Part shown: positions 11,806-22,694 of the stretch, one piece after another | Position numbering within the stretch: position 1 is the stretch's first letter | Layout: every line of letters starts with the position of its first letter | DNA from: Paramyrothecium sp. XJ0827 | Taxonomy: Eukaryota > Ascomycota > Sordariomycetes > Hypocreales > Stachybotryaceae | Assembly (NCBI GenBank): GCA_020881915.1 | Contig: JAJFPB010000010.1 | Coordinates: 1,426,001 to 1,490,000, forward strand | Length of the DNA: 64,000 nucleotides | Reading direction: 5' to 3' | Made by a program: the position numbers and the translations under genes | Notes under the pieces: generated by a model | What the model was told of the DNA's origin: nothing | What the model saw: only the letters and a program-made list of their open reading frames with translations | Databases searched by the model: none

Positions 11806-14099
11806 GTGAAGCTCTAGGTGGGACAAGACGAGTGTGTATATGACGAGGACGATGATTATGTGTGTAACATTAGCGCAAATTCTCACAATTGCTTTCGGAG
11901 TTATGGAGGTATCGGGGGCAGTCATTTGTAGAGGTAATCTAGAGGACTAGACACAATACATGCGGAATAGTCATGATACTAATCCTTTGCCTCAGCCAGC
12001 GGTTCAGTGAGGCAAAACGGCTGCATCTCGCCACGTGTGTAAGAGAGAAGGCAGTGGTAAACCCTTCGATATGTACCAAGATTTCTGTGGCCAAGCTGTA
12101 GTCATTTCCCCAATCTTGAATCAATATTTTCGGCCCGTTGGGTTTCCTTCTACTGCTCTGCCTGGCCGAGAGCAATCAATTTTCCCCACATGAGTTGTTG
12201 TTTGTCTTCTGTGGAAACGAGTAGGATTTGGTCTCAGTGATCTCACACTCACGAAGGATGCTCACTCACTTCGAGATCGGCAAAAGGTAGGCCAGTACAG
12301 AACAAAGCGGTGTGCGATGTCAAGAGGAAAAATTGAAGACAATACTGCCCAAAAAAAAAACCCCGGAAAGGTGACTGGGACCAGGTTGAAGGTGGCTTTA
12401 GTATGGATCTATATCTAAAAACCACCAAGGCAGTAACAATTGATAGAAGAGACACCTAGACCCGAGAAACAGGAGCGTGGTAATGTCATGCCTTCGAATA
12501 ATGGAGGGCTTTCTCACAGCTTCAGAGGAATTTGCATTGTTCGTCTTGCACTGCCGCGAGCGCGCCGTTGTAGAGTAAACCAAGCAAAGCGGATGGCTTC
12601 ATTTGGGACGATTTTCATTTGTCTTGGAGTGTCATGATCAACTTTCCGGCGACTCAACGACGAAGGTAATGACGAACTCGTTGAGGTGGTCATTTGATAC
12701 ACTTGCACGTTCAGGGAAGTGAAGACCATCAGGGACGAGCTAAGACGGGGCTATGGAACATTGGAAAAGGATGAAGCGCTGTATATGTCGATAGACACAG
12801 AGCACGGGGTCTCCAATTGGGCCCATATAACAGGACAAGATGAAAGATGGTGGTATTGAAGCCAGTGAAGGCACCGTGCCAGCCATTTCTGATCCGCAAG
12901 TCGATATTTTTTATCTAAGAACTGCTTCCATGCTTCGACTCGAGTTCTCGATGCGAAATCATATGACGAGAAGGATCGTAGAATAACGCTCCTGGTCGGG
13001 TGCCGGGCAGATGAGCCAGATTTCAGGGGTACAGATGCCCAACCTCTCCAAGCACCGTGACTCCGTCTTGCTAACACCAGCTCGAGCCCCGTTCGTTATT
13101 ACCGGAATTGACGACATTGAGTCACGAACTCAAAAGGACCCAAAGCCGTGGACCCCAATCATGCGGATCTTCCCGGGCTAGTAATGCAAGATGTATTCCT
13201 ATTGGTCGACATGCAAGGATGAGTGTGGAGTTTCGCGACAGACACGCGGGGCTTTCAAAGTACCGTTAGGAGAAGAAACTACGCGTAAAGCACTAGCCGT
13301 TGCAGCCAAACCTGGAGATGCACCACCAGAAGGGACTTGTGGTGTTTTGTTTTCTTTTTCTCCCGTTGACAGGGGGGGTTTGTTATCGTCGTGAAACTTG
13401 CCTGCTTTCTACTAGGACCACATTACTCTTTCGCAGTAATTCCCGTCCGGCTAATGAGATGGAGAAAGGGGATGTTTGGCAGTCCTGAACATAGTGATGC
13501 TTGTTACGCCAGCTTGGTTTGTGTTAAGATGCCTAGTGTGAGCAAAGGCTACCTGTCTAGGTAAGTAAGGTAGTTACCTACTTCAGACGCGTCCTTGGGT
13601 TTAGTAACCATGAAGTGCAGCTAAATGCGGGAGAGCACGTAACCGTTGGGCTACTAACGGGCTACTGGCTACCAGCTACCTTACCGACCAGCTTTAGCTG
13701 CCCAATGCACGTAATGTGATGTTTGATATACGTTCTGCTCTCTGCGCCTGACCCCTTCTCTGTGACCGAGTCCTGCAGGACTCTCGGGCCTTGGGGTGCA
13801 GGCAGCATTGACAGGGGTCCTCGTTATCGATGATGTGGTGCGCGTCTGTAGCGTGTTTACGGAACCGTAGGTAGGTAGGTACCTGAATTGGAGGGGGGGA
13901 GCTTGGATGGGTGGTCTCCTCTCGCCTCGTCTTCCTCTCCCCATGCCCATGCACATGCGTGCCTCCCACCTCTCCGCATCCATTCCTGGCTGTGCCTTGT
14001 CCCAACTTTTTTCCCACCTCCTCCATCCCATCGCCGCAGTCTCGTCTGGTTCGCCTGGCTTGCAACGGCCCAACCAATCAATCTCGCGAGGCGGAAACT

Positions 14100-14106
14100 T
14101 ATAAAA
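14100..14106 (+). promoter_or_regulatory. Candidate TATA box
   Basis: TATAAAA preceded by a C/T-rich region, 309 bp before the ATG at 14415. It would place transcription start near 14130 and give a leader of about 280 nt. Based on motif only. Confidence 0.35.
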
Positions 14107-14322
14107 GCCATCCGGCCCGCTTGCTACCCATCGGCTTGCCTCGTTGATCCGCTCAGTTCGTTACCCCGAGCTTTCGTTCCGCGAACCTCGCCCAGTCCAG
14201 CCGTTGTCGCAATAGCTCTAACTGACCCGAAGCTCCAGTGCCATGAACTAAAGCAGCTCTCTGCGTGCGGCCAGGCTGACGCTTGCTTGGTCCACGTGAA
14301 CGTCCATCCATACACCTGTCCG

Positions 14323-14330
14323 TATAAATA
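14323..14330 (+). promoter_or_regulatory. Second candidate TATA box with nearby E-box
   Basis: TATAAATA lies 85 bp before the ATG at 14415, and a CACGTG E-box sits just upstream at 14293-14298. It is an alternative or additional core promoter for the same gene. Confidence 0.3.
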
Positions 14331-14414
14331 GCAATCGCATGCCCTCGAACCCCGCGAACCCTCGACGTCCCAGTCCAGCTTGCCGCGACATGAGAGTCCG
14401 GCGGTGCTGCATCA

Positions 14415-17225
14415 ATGGCCACGAACCCCTTCCAACACTCCACTTTCGGAGCGATTCCTTTCGATATCTACAATGACGCCGTGAACACACCCGCTGCGGC
14501 CCCTAGCCTCCCCGGCGGAGGTTGCAACTTCGTCGATCTAACACCTGGTGCCAATGGATCCAAATGTGGCTGCCGTCGCTTCTGGGGCCGCCCGTCCGCC
14601 GGAAGCCCAGTGCCTGACCAGGTTGGATGGTGCATGTGTAATCATCATGCTTGCTATCACGATGAATCCCATGGTGACGGCCAGCAGCCCACCCAGGCAA
14701 TCAACAGCGCCGAACAGGAAAATGAGCGCCCCAGGATTGGACGCGATCCATTGAGTCCGGTGCTTGGGATGCCAATCCATGATGCCGTCGTCACTCCTGG
14801 TTTCACATTCCCAAGTTTCGGAGAAGGCGACGCACTGTCATTTATCCATCGTGACCCCGAGCCAATGGGCAACTGGACAGGAGGCCAGGAAAACACGAAC
14901 CCGGCAAGCTCAATGCCTGATACCTTGGCTTGGGGTGATGACCACAATGGCTCTTCTGGTGCTGCTCCTGGACTTCCTCCCATTCCGGCGCAGTGCCTTC
15001 TGCCGTCCCAGACTGCCTCCACCACATCGTCTGTACAAGCTAGGTATCTGAGGCCATTTGCTGGGAAGGGACTGCAGACACTAAGTGGTGCTGCGCCAGC
15101 CAAGGCATGTTCGCCTTCCTTTCAAGAGCCGAAATCTGCAGGTGTCGCGACGATTGGGAAGAGTCATGTAGCCGAGCGGCAGCTTTCCGTCCGTGGCTCT
15201 CAGGATGAGCCTGGTGTTGGGGATCGTGCCTACTCGACGGGTGGCGTTTCTCACGAAATGTTCAAGAACCTTTCCGATACAGTTGGCGGCCACGAACAAC
15301 GCCTCAACAGGCTAGAGACTGTATCTTTCTCTGTTACAGGAAACGATGATTGCCACGAGAAACACGATCATTTCGATCTACGCGTTACCGAATTGGAGAG
15401 CCGTATGGAGGAGGTGGAGAAGTTTGCCGCCAGTGACAACACCAGCGTCGTCGGCCGCCGCGCGGATGTAGACAACGATACGGCATCTCAAAGCGCTCTT
15501 TCTGTTGCGACTAGCATAACCAGTCGTCCCAGCGCTTCCCAGGATCTGTACAGTCAGGTGCAGTCGCTTTCGGCACAGGTAGCCCAACTCCAATCAGCCC
15601 TGCCGACCTGGCGCCAGCCGTGGGAGGTGGAGGTCGTTTTCTTGCCTTTCCCTCTGAGAAAGGTGTGGCAGAATATTCAGCATTTCAAGCCAGACACTCC
15701 CACCGGTGGTGACGAGTGGACTCAGATGACTCTTAGTTCTGCTACTCTTCGCTCACAATCTCCATTTCACAGCGAATGGGCGCCCGTTGGCCATGGTCAA
15801 GAATGGCTGCTGCCTAAGGCGTGCAACGAGAAGAGCATCGCCGACAAGCGGCTTCGGAGCCGCGGCCTTGTGAAGACCATCTCAGTCAAGGGTCCAGATG
15901 CTCGGAGCGTGCAGTTGGCCATTCATTCTGTCTTCGGCAGTGTTTTCAGAGAGATGCGAATACCGGAACGACCCGAGAGTGCATATCCTCAACTATCGAA
16001 ATTCATGGGCCTCCAATCGGCTTGGGTGCCCCTACGCAAGATTCGTAAAGATAGCCGATTGCGCTTCTTGAGTCCTGGGGAGATGATCAGCACCGCGTTG
16101 TGGGATGTTCAATTTTTGAGTTCGATCATGATGCGGGCAGCTCGTCCTAGGCTCTTTGTAACTCACCCAGACGCATATATCCAAGATGCACATGCGCACG
16201 AGATCGGATGGACCTGGCAGCAATTGCGAGAGCTCAGCATGGAAGGCCCAGACGTCACGGAGTCGCAAGAGATTCACGACGAGGATGCGCCAGAAACGCA
16301 TTGGGCGTGGATTGATCAATTTGATGAGATATCGCATCCTGAAGCATCATTGGGATCAACACAAGGAGAGCATCATGCCTCCTATCCCTCCCACTCACCA
16401 CATCCCCAGCCTGGCGTCCCCAGCACATCAACAAGGAAATCGCCTGCTTTGAATACGATGCGAAGTGAATCCCCAATGCTTAAGGGCCGGAGAGGATCGC
16501 GACCGCCGAATATACGCACAGCCTCAGTACCTCTATCAATCACGACACGGTTTTCCCCTTTAACTAGTAGACGGGTGGTGTCGAGCGGAGAGCATCGGCG
16601 GCCCACCCCAAGCATCCGAATTCCTCAAGCAGCCGTCAGAAAGAGACGCCAAACTCGGTCACCGAGCTATCACCGCTTCACTCCTAGATGGACCGCATCG
16701 CCCAGCCCCATGCCACTTGGCCTGGCCGAGTACCAGCCTGTTCGAGGCACAACACCATTCGCCTACGCGACACCACATAGCAACGCGCCTCTGCAGGAAC
16801 TTAGACCAATGCGGAGCAGCAGCGTCCTGCGCAGCGTGCCAGGGTATCCATATGAGGATGACCAAGACGATTACGACATGCAGATTTACGAAAATGATTC
16901 GGGTGATTTATATGACGACGACGATGAGTATGAGGATGAGAACGAGAATGACAGCGAAGGGAGTGTCGTCAGGGTGACTCACACCCCAAATCAGCACGAT
17001 CGTGACTCACAGCACGCACAGCTGCCTGAGGACGAGCCGTGGCCCGGGATCGAGGACTTTGACCGGGTCACGGATGGGGAGAACATCGATCCCAGAAGTG
17101 CAGATGGGCAAAGCGATACAAGCAGTCAACCTTCTGAGTACCCAAGTACCCAACCGCTGTGGCGGCCTGGTAATGGTTCTGAGTTTCATATTCACGAAGA
17201 TGAGGACGGGCGGCCGGGCAACTAG
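14415..17225 (+). CDS. Fungal protein with N-terminal Cys/His cluster
   Basis: One uninterrupted frame of 936 aa. Near residues 50-80 it has KCGCRRFW and then WCMCNHHACYHDE, a compact set of Cys and His spaced like a small metal-binding module (CxC, about 20 residues, CxCxHHxCxH). A predicted helical segment follows at about 290-345 (HEQRLNRLE; LRVTELESRMEEVEKFA). A more ordered region at about 410-600 begins VEVVFLPFPLRKVW and continues with GHGQEWLLPKACNEKS and SRLRFLSPGEM; it reads like a genuine globular domain that I cannot name. The rest is Pro/Ser/Arg-rich, with a run of acidic residues near 830-855. No signal peptide or membrane segment is seen. Zinc binding and a nuclear or signalling role are inferences. 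It converges on the Vps62 gene. Confidence 0.82.
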   Translation: MATNPFQHSTFGAIPFDIYNDAVNTPAAAPSLPGGGCNFVDLTPGANGSKCGCRRFWGRPSAGSPVPDQVGWCMCNHHACYHDESHGDGQQPTQAINSAEQENERPRIGRDPLSPVLGMPIHDAVVTPGFTFPSFGEGDALSFIHRDPEPMGNWTGGQENTNPASSMPDTLAWGDDHNGSSGAAPGLPPIPAQCLLPSQTASTTSSVQARYLRPFAGKGLQTLSGAAPAKACSPSFQEPKSAGVATIGKSHVAERQLSVRGSQDEPGVGDRAYSTGGVSHEMFKNLSDTVGGHEQRLNRLETVSFSVTGNDDCHEKHDHFDLRVTELESRMEEVEKFAASDNTSVVGRRADVDNDTASQSALSVATSITSRPSASQDLYSQVQSLSAQVAQLQSALPTWRQPWEVEVVFLPFPLRKVWQNIQHFKPDTPTGGDEWTQMTLSSATLRSQSPFHSEWAPVGHGQEWLLPKACNEKSIADKRLRSRGLVKTISVKGPDARSVQLAIHSVFGSVFREMRIPERPESAYPQLSKFMGLQSAWVPLRKIRKDSRLRFLSPGEMISTALWDVQFLSSIMMRAARPRLFVTHPDAYIQDAHAHEIGWTWQQLRELSMEGPDVTESQEIHDEDAPETHWAWIDQFDEISHPEASLGSTQGEHHASYPSHSPHPQPGVPSTSTRKSPALNTMRSESPMLKGRRGSRPPNIRTASVPLSITTRFSPLTSRRVVSSGEHRRPTPSIRIPQAAVRKRRQTRSPSYHRFTPRWTASPSPMPLGLAEYQPVRGTTPFAYATPHSNAPLQELRPMRSSSVLRSVPGYPYEDDQDDYDMQIYENDSGDLYDDDDEYEDENENDSEGSVVRVTHTPNQHDRDSQHAQLPEDEPWPGIEDFDRVTDGENIDPRSADGQSDTSSQPSEYPSTQPLWRPGNGSEFHIHEDEDGRPGN

Positions 17226-18380
17226 TTGTTCTCCGGCCTATGCAAATTATGGAGCTGCCCATGCATAATAGCATGGACGCTGTCATGTGCAACTGCTGGC
17301 TATCCAGCCTTTCGTTACATCATTGCTCTCAATCCTATCCTTTCGAGTTATTCCCTTTGTTTGAAACACATATATATGCGTTTGGCGTTGCACGGGTAGT
17401 CATGGCAGGTATCTCTCTCCTTTTTGGGTTTCAACAGCAGCTTCTTGTGTATAGAGTAGCGGTCATGAGGATATGGGGTCATGACGAGAAGACACAGCAA
17501 GAGTCACGGGGACGGGCATTCTGTATGTTGCAAGGATACGATATACCCTTCTCTTTTGCATTTGCGAGGGTTGAGTTCGCTGGGCGGCCGTGGGGTTTGC
17601 AACTGGGTGCAACTGGAAAGCTGTCGTTTTGTACGGACTATGCGTTAAAACACAACTCTGATCCCCAATATACAAACAAACATCTCACCTTCACCACCTG
17701 GCCTGTCCCATTTTCACCATCTTCATCAGAACCGGCGACAGCGCTGCAACTAAGATTGTTCACGTGTCTACTTCTCAAATTGCTTGGAAAGTTCTTTTTT
17801 TTATTCCTGGTCGTCTTAAACAAGCATCCTATTCTAGCGTGGTATAGGGTATCTAAAAGAAAATGACCCGTGCAAAAGAAATCTTGAGGCGTAGCGATTT
17901 CTAGACCGTCATAACGCCGAAAAAAGATGAGACATAAAAAGAGAGAGCGTGTGTGCGCGGGTGTGTGCGCGGCATGAAGAAAAAGAGGCGCTGTAGTGAA
18001 AGCCAACCCAGGAAAGACAAAACCTAAAACATCCAATAGAAAATCCAAATGTAAGCTCCTTCACATGCTGGGAAAGAATCTGATGTCTCCATTGACACGA
18101 TAAGCCGTAGCCAATGTTTCTTGTTCCGGGTTTGCTGTGGTGGCTGGAATGCGAGAGAGACTATCGTTTTTTATTTGGTGCCGAAAGAAGAACGCCGCCG
18201 AACTGCCGCCCCGAACCTAATTGCAACTCCAGGAATTGGTTTCGTAGGGCCGAGGCTCAGCCGCTCCAATGCCCCTATGGCTAGGACGATAAGAGGGGAC
18301 TGAGTTTATAGGTCTATTCGCCTAGGTAGCCCCTAAAAAGTCTAGAGCGAAAGTCAAGCTCGTGAGGCGTCGTCCTCGTT
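17226..18380. other. Convergent intergenic region
   Basis: 3' flanks of two converging genes. A 208-codon frame at 17240-17866 overlaps what should be 3' UTR and has no protein-like composition. GT/CG-rich dinucleotide runs occur near 17950-17970. No gene is seen. Confidence 0.5.
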
Positions 18381-19934
18381 TTAGTACCACTTGCCCTTTG
18401 GATCGAGCTCGTGCATGAGCCGACACCGGTCCGTCTGACAGATCTTGGAGCGCCCGAGCCGCTTGAACTTGGGGCCCCGGGGTCCGTTGACGTAGTGGTA
18501 CTGGCCAAAAAAGCGCCATTGTCGGATGTCCGCAAGGGAGTAAAGCCGATCACCCCATCGGCCCTCAAAGTGAAACCAGGAAGTGGGCGCGTTGGGGTTG
18601 GAAGCCGCAGGAACGAGGCTCTCGGGGTGGTGACGCCCTTCTGCGCCGAGCTCGTCGTCCTCCCTGGGCGATTCGAGCGTGTAATCGTAGTGGTAGGCGT
18701 AATTGTTCAGGGCAGGGTCCCAGAGAGGGCCTTTGTCGGTCTCGTCCTTGAGGAGCCGGAAGGGAAGAACGTAGGGATGGGTTCCAGGCAGCGCGTACAT
18801 GGCGTGGGAGCCGACGGCAGAGTAAATCACGGGACGATCGCCGGACTTCTCGACGGCTTCATAGGTGTATGCCTGGCCGCCCTCGTGCTCAGAGAAGAAG
18901 ATGCCGCGGGGAACGCCATTCTCGAAGCGCATCATGCAATGTTCCCAATCCCCAACGTGGTTGCCGAATCGAATACCCAGGACAGTCTGCCCGAGGTTGT
19001 AAGAGTAGAAGAAGAACCAAAATGCATCCAGAACGCCAGAGCCCTTGTCTACGAGAACGAGAATCGCCGGAGCCTTGGAATAACCGTCATCATCAGGCTT
19101 ATGGCCGAAAGTAGCAGAGGAGTCGGGGACTTCTGAGCGACGCTGCGACTGGAAGCGAAGCTGACGGGGGTCGGCGATGCGGTGAAGGGGGTGCTTCTTA
19201 TCCACGTCATACCAGGTGGTGGGTTCACTGATGCGGCCGCGACCCTTGGGTCGTTCTCGGGACCACTTATCGTCGCCGCGGTCCGGGTCGTCGGGGAAAG
19301 CATTGGGGACGTTGTAGTGGCTATGGAGCCAGTCGGGACGGGACTCGACGTCGTCGTTGCTGTGCAGAACAACGAAGCCAGCCTCGTCATTGAGCTTGTC
19401 GAGGTTGTGCAAGGTCCACGGGTCGGTGGCATTGACCTCCTCGGTCTCAATGAATGGCGTCATGTGCTGCAGATGCTCTCGGATATCCGAAGGCCAGAAC
19501 TGCTCCTCAGAATAGAGGTGAACGAGTGGCGCATACTTGAGGACGTAATCAGGCACATCCTTGATCACCCGACGGCGCTCGTGTACGTTCCTCTTGGGGT
19601 CCGGCTTGCGGAGCGGCGGCGCATCGTCCCAGGAGCGCCTGCTCAGCTGCCTCGAGTCCTGCCATTCCTCCCAGCGCAACTCCTCCTCGGTCTTGTTGCC
19701 GACGAGCGGGAGCACAGCGGGATCTCCTCGGAGGTGGTGCAGGCCACACAGGCTGAGCCAGCGGCAGAGCTGGCGGTCGATGAAGTAAGGGCTGCTGTTG
19801 ACCCAGCGGAGATCGCGAAGGCGCTTCTCCGGGTTAGGCTTGGTCGGATCAAGAACCCGGGGAAGAAGCCAGGCGCAGAAGCAGAAGCTGAAGAAGATGC
19901 AGCTGAGGATAGTGGCGCGCCGCACCCAGTACAT
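18381..19934 (-). CDS. VPS62: Vps62/Tda6-family protein
   Basis: Intronless, 517 aa. An uncleaved hydrophobic signal anchor (LSCIFFSFCFCAWLL) lies at about residues 10-26, so the bulk is probably lumenal or vacuolar. The body matches the Vps62 (DUF946-type) family: YAPLVHLYSEEQFWPSDI near 137-154, FWFFFYSYNLGQ near 310, FGNHVGDWEHCMMRF near 330-345, and SAVGSHAMYALPGTH near 385. These are the conserved aromatic and His/Asp blocks of the family. In yeast Vps62 and its paralogue Tda6 are linked to vacuolar protein sorting, but the molecular activity is unknown. The gene is complete and converges on the 936-aa gene. Confidence 0.93.
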   Translation of the reverse strand: MYWVRRATILSCIFFSFCFCAWLLPRVLDPTKPNPEKRLRDLRWVNSSPYFIDRQLCRWLSLCGLHHLRGDPAVLPLVGNKTEEELRWEEWQDSRQLSRRSWDDAPPLRKPDPKRNVHERRRVIKDVPDYVLKYAPLVHLYSEEQFWPSDIREHLQHMTPFIETEEVNATDPWTLHNLDKLNDEAGFVVLHSNDDVESRPDWLHSHYNVPNAFPDDPDRGDDKWSRERPKGRGRISEPTTWYDVDKKHPLHRIADPRQLRFQSQRRSEVPDSSATFGHKPDDDGYSKAPAILVLVDKGSGVLDAFWFFFYSYNLGQTVLGIRFGNHVGDWEHCMMRFENGVPRGIFFSEHEGGQAYTYEAVEKSGDRPVIYSAVGSHAMYALPGTHPYVLPFRLLKDETDKGPLWDPALNNYAYHYDYTLESPREDDELGAEGRHHPESLVPAASNPNAPTSWFHFEGRWGDRLYSLADIRQWRFFGQYHYVNGPRGPKFKRLGRSKICQTDRCRLMHELDPKGKWY

Positions 19935-22694
19935 GGCTGCTGGAGGGGAAGTGGCCGGCGACTAGCGCACAGGACCGTGAAGGGACGGAGGATGCGCAAC
20001 GATTGACGATTGTCGAATTCTGCCCGCGCTCCACGATGTACGGGACAGTAACTATCGCTATCCAGCCCAGACTCGAGATCGCAGAAACGAGTGGATCGGC
20101 CGTGCCCGAGACCGGAGTAGAGGAAGGATATCGAAGTCGCGGTGGGATGGAGGGGCAGCAAGGGTAGGAGAGAGGAAGCGGGAAGAAGGGAGACTGGGGT
20201 GGACGGGAATAGACCAGCTATAAAAGCATCGTGAACTGGCCTCGAATGCTCACGATGCCGCTAGCAGTCCTGGAATGGGGAGAGGAGAAGGGAGGTTGGA
20301 GGGGGGGGGGAAGAGCAGAGAATAAGAAAGGACACCTCCAAGAAACAAGAGCGCAGAGTGTAGATGGATGAATCGAGACGAGCCCGTGGTGCAGGTACAT
20401 GGACTAGACTGCTGTACCTACCTACGTTACGAATACGGCCCTGATCCACATGCATGCGTCAAGGATCCACGCCCCCCAAACCCAACCCAAGCCAAGTCCC
20501 AGGGCGGCAGGTGGGTGCGCTAAACTGCCCTCCAAAGGCTGCAAAAGGGCTCCCAAGGCTCCAGCAAGGGATCACCACACCGCAGTGGCCAGTGTGCCAC
20601 ACGTCGTGCTGCCCGCCTCCACAGGGGACCTGGGACCCGTTCCGCGACCGACCCCGGTCTTGGTTCGCTCTGGTAAATACCCCGCAGCAGGAACAGACAT
20701 GAGAAAGACTGGGTTCTAGAGTGCCATGTGCCAAAAGGGACGACGCCCGCTCAGGGAAAACCCCGTTGGGGTTTCTGTTTCTTTGCCTGGTGCAGAACCA
20801 TCCCGGTCCGCTGGCTGGCCTCCCCTTCCCCCCGGGGCCAGCTATGCCGCCAACGCGAGAGAGGCTGCGCAGGCCGAAAAGGCGGGCACACCCATGCATC
20901 TCTCCAAAACTCATGCAATCGCCCCCCGTCCTTTGACCAGGTACGGGGCAGAATAGCCTAGGGCTTCTTGTTCTTCTCTTCCCGACACATGTTCCTTAGG
21001 TCCCTTAAGGTAGGTACCTTACCTCAGCCAAGGTTGATCGGGCCTTGGAGTAGCGATCACCACCGAAACGTCTGTTTAGGGCCATTTTGCATGAGTCGAA
21101 GACTGTTCGTTGGTGCCCCGTTCCCGCTCAGGACTCGATTCAACAGTGCCTCGTAGCCCGTTTCCCCTCTTTTTCCTTCTCTCTCTCGCCATTGCCTCTA
21201 TCTGCTCTATAGTCTTACCCGAAAAGGGCCGTCTCGCGACAGGGGTGATGGAGGGGAGAACAACCTGGCGGGAGGCGAGGGCCTGGATCACTGAATAGTC
21301 TGTTCACCCAATGCAATGCTGTGCCTGGCCCATGGATGCTCTGGTACCGTGGATACTTGCGGCTTATTCTTGCCAGCGGAATCCAAGACATCTGTGACCG
21401 ACCTTTTTGGTCCACCACACATATGGTAGTCTCGCCGCGCGTATAACTTAGTCTTTTTAGACGCCATACGCAACCAGTTAAAAGACTCTCTATTTCAGAA
21501 AGCCCCACGATCCGAATGTTTTGTCTTGGCCACAGACTTTGTGGCAGCGCAGCCGGCAATTATTTACTTGTTGCATCGATGCATTGTTGTTGGGCTGAAT
21601 TGACGAGCTGACAGGCTTTTCCTAACTCCAACACTACAATCCTATAAGGCAGGGTAGGTACGGTACGGTAGGGAACGCATTGGACCCTGGCATGTGGTTG
21701 AATGTTTCGCTCTGGTCAAACATGCGGCAGCCTCCTGCTCAGACGACGGGGGGTGGGCGTCCGAAAGAACCCCTGGAATGTTGGAAACAAGCTTTCAAGC
21801 AAGAATAGCAAACTGTGCTTACCTTGGTTTGGCACAGACTGCAAATCCACAAAAAGATGGGAGAACATGTGGCCGACTAGCCACTAAACATTGCACATCT
21901 CACAAGGGGGCTGTTTGGTGGTGGGGGCCGGGCGTGGGAATCCTCTCAGGACAAGGACGGTCAGGCTGTTGATCTCACACTTTCTTTTGCCATCTACCTT
22001 GCTTTGCTTCGGCATTTCTAAACCCAAGCTCAATCCCGTGGGCTCAGGCTGACCATTTGGATGTCGCGAGGTATTCATGTGGCCAAACTAACGGCAATGC
22101 TGAATCGCCTCAAACAAGCACGGGGCCCTTTCCCTGTTGCTCCAAACGGGCGAACCAACTGTCGTTCTGGCCACCACATGGCTGGTGACATCCCAGGGCC
22201 ACCCAGGGTCGCCTTTAGCGCGAGGCTGTTGCCGACCCATCCCCTAGTTCTGCCCATCGGCCAGTCATGTCCCTCACACCACCAACGAGCAGCCACCACC
22301 CATTTTGTTTGAGAGTTGGATCTGCGCCCGCGGCCAATCGTGTGTAAATCAGCAACGTCGTGCGTGGAACGTAGCCTCTCAGTTGACTAACCCACTGCAG
22401 GCTTTCGAAAGACATCCTGCTTCTGCATCGTGCTTTCTGCAAGTGTGCCATGGTCACGAAGTGACCAAATACAAATGCCCGAGTCATGTCCTGTGAGAGC
22501 AGGAGACGTGGATGTACGGTGGATATCCTCGTGACGCATGGTCATGTAGCAGCGGCAATGCAGCCATCTTCACGGTTCGCAAACGTACGCGATGCCTGCT
22601 GCCAACGTAGTCTTGCGCCATCAGAAATCATCTGGCGTCAAGTCGACTCGAGAAGTGGGTTTCCAAATGCCTCTTGGGGGGATAGATCCACGCC
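19935..22694. other. Intergenic, 2.8 kb
   Basis: Promoter side of VPS62 and 3' flank of the TFIIIC subunit gene. It contains a poly-G run near 20300-20310 and several TACCT/GGTACC motifs (20412-20430, 20998-21026, 21653-21676). Reading frames are short, mutually overlapping and unlike protein. Confidence 0.5.

Larger units (their letters stand above)
11806..14414. other. Intergenic, promoter side of Cys/His-cluster gene
   Basis: 2.6 kb without a supportable gene. Notable are TACCT/GGTA repeats at about 13556-13586 and 13866-13881, and C/T-rich DNA from 13900 to 14160 leading into the next gene. Confidence 0.45.

Noticed and set aside
12751..13077. 108-codon minus-strand frame with Trp/Phe-rich middle
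   Set aside because: The apparent start is TTG, there is no ATG in good context, and no splice continuation or homology is recognisable. Kept only as a weak possibility.
17240..17866. 208-codon plus-strand frame after the Cys/His-cluster gene
   Set aside because: It starts within 20 bases of the previous stop, lies in the expected 3' UTR and shows no domain.
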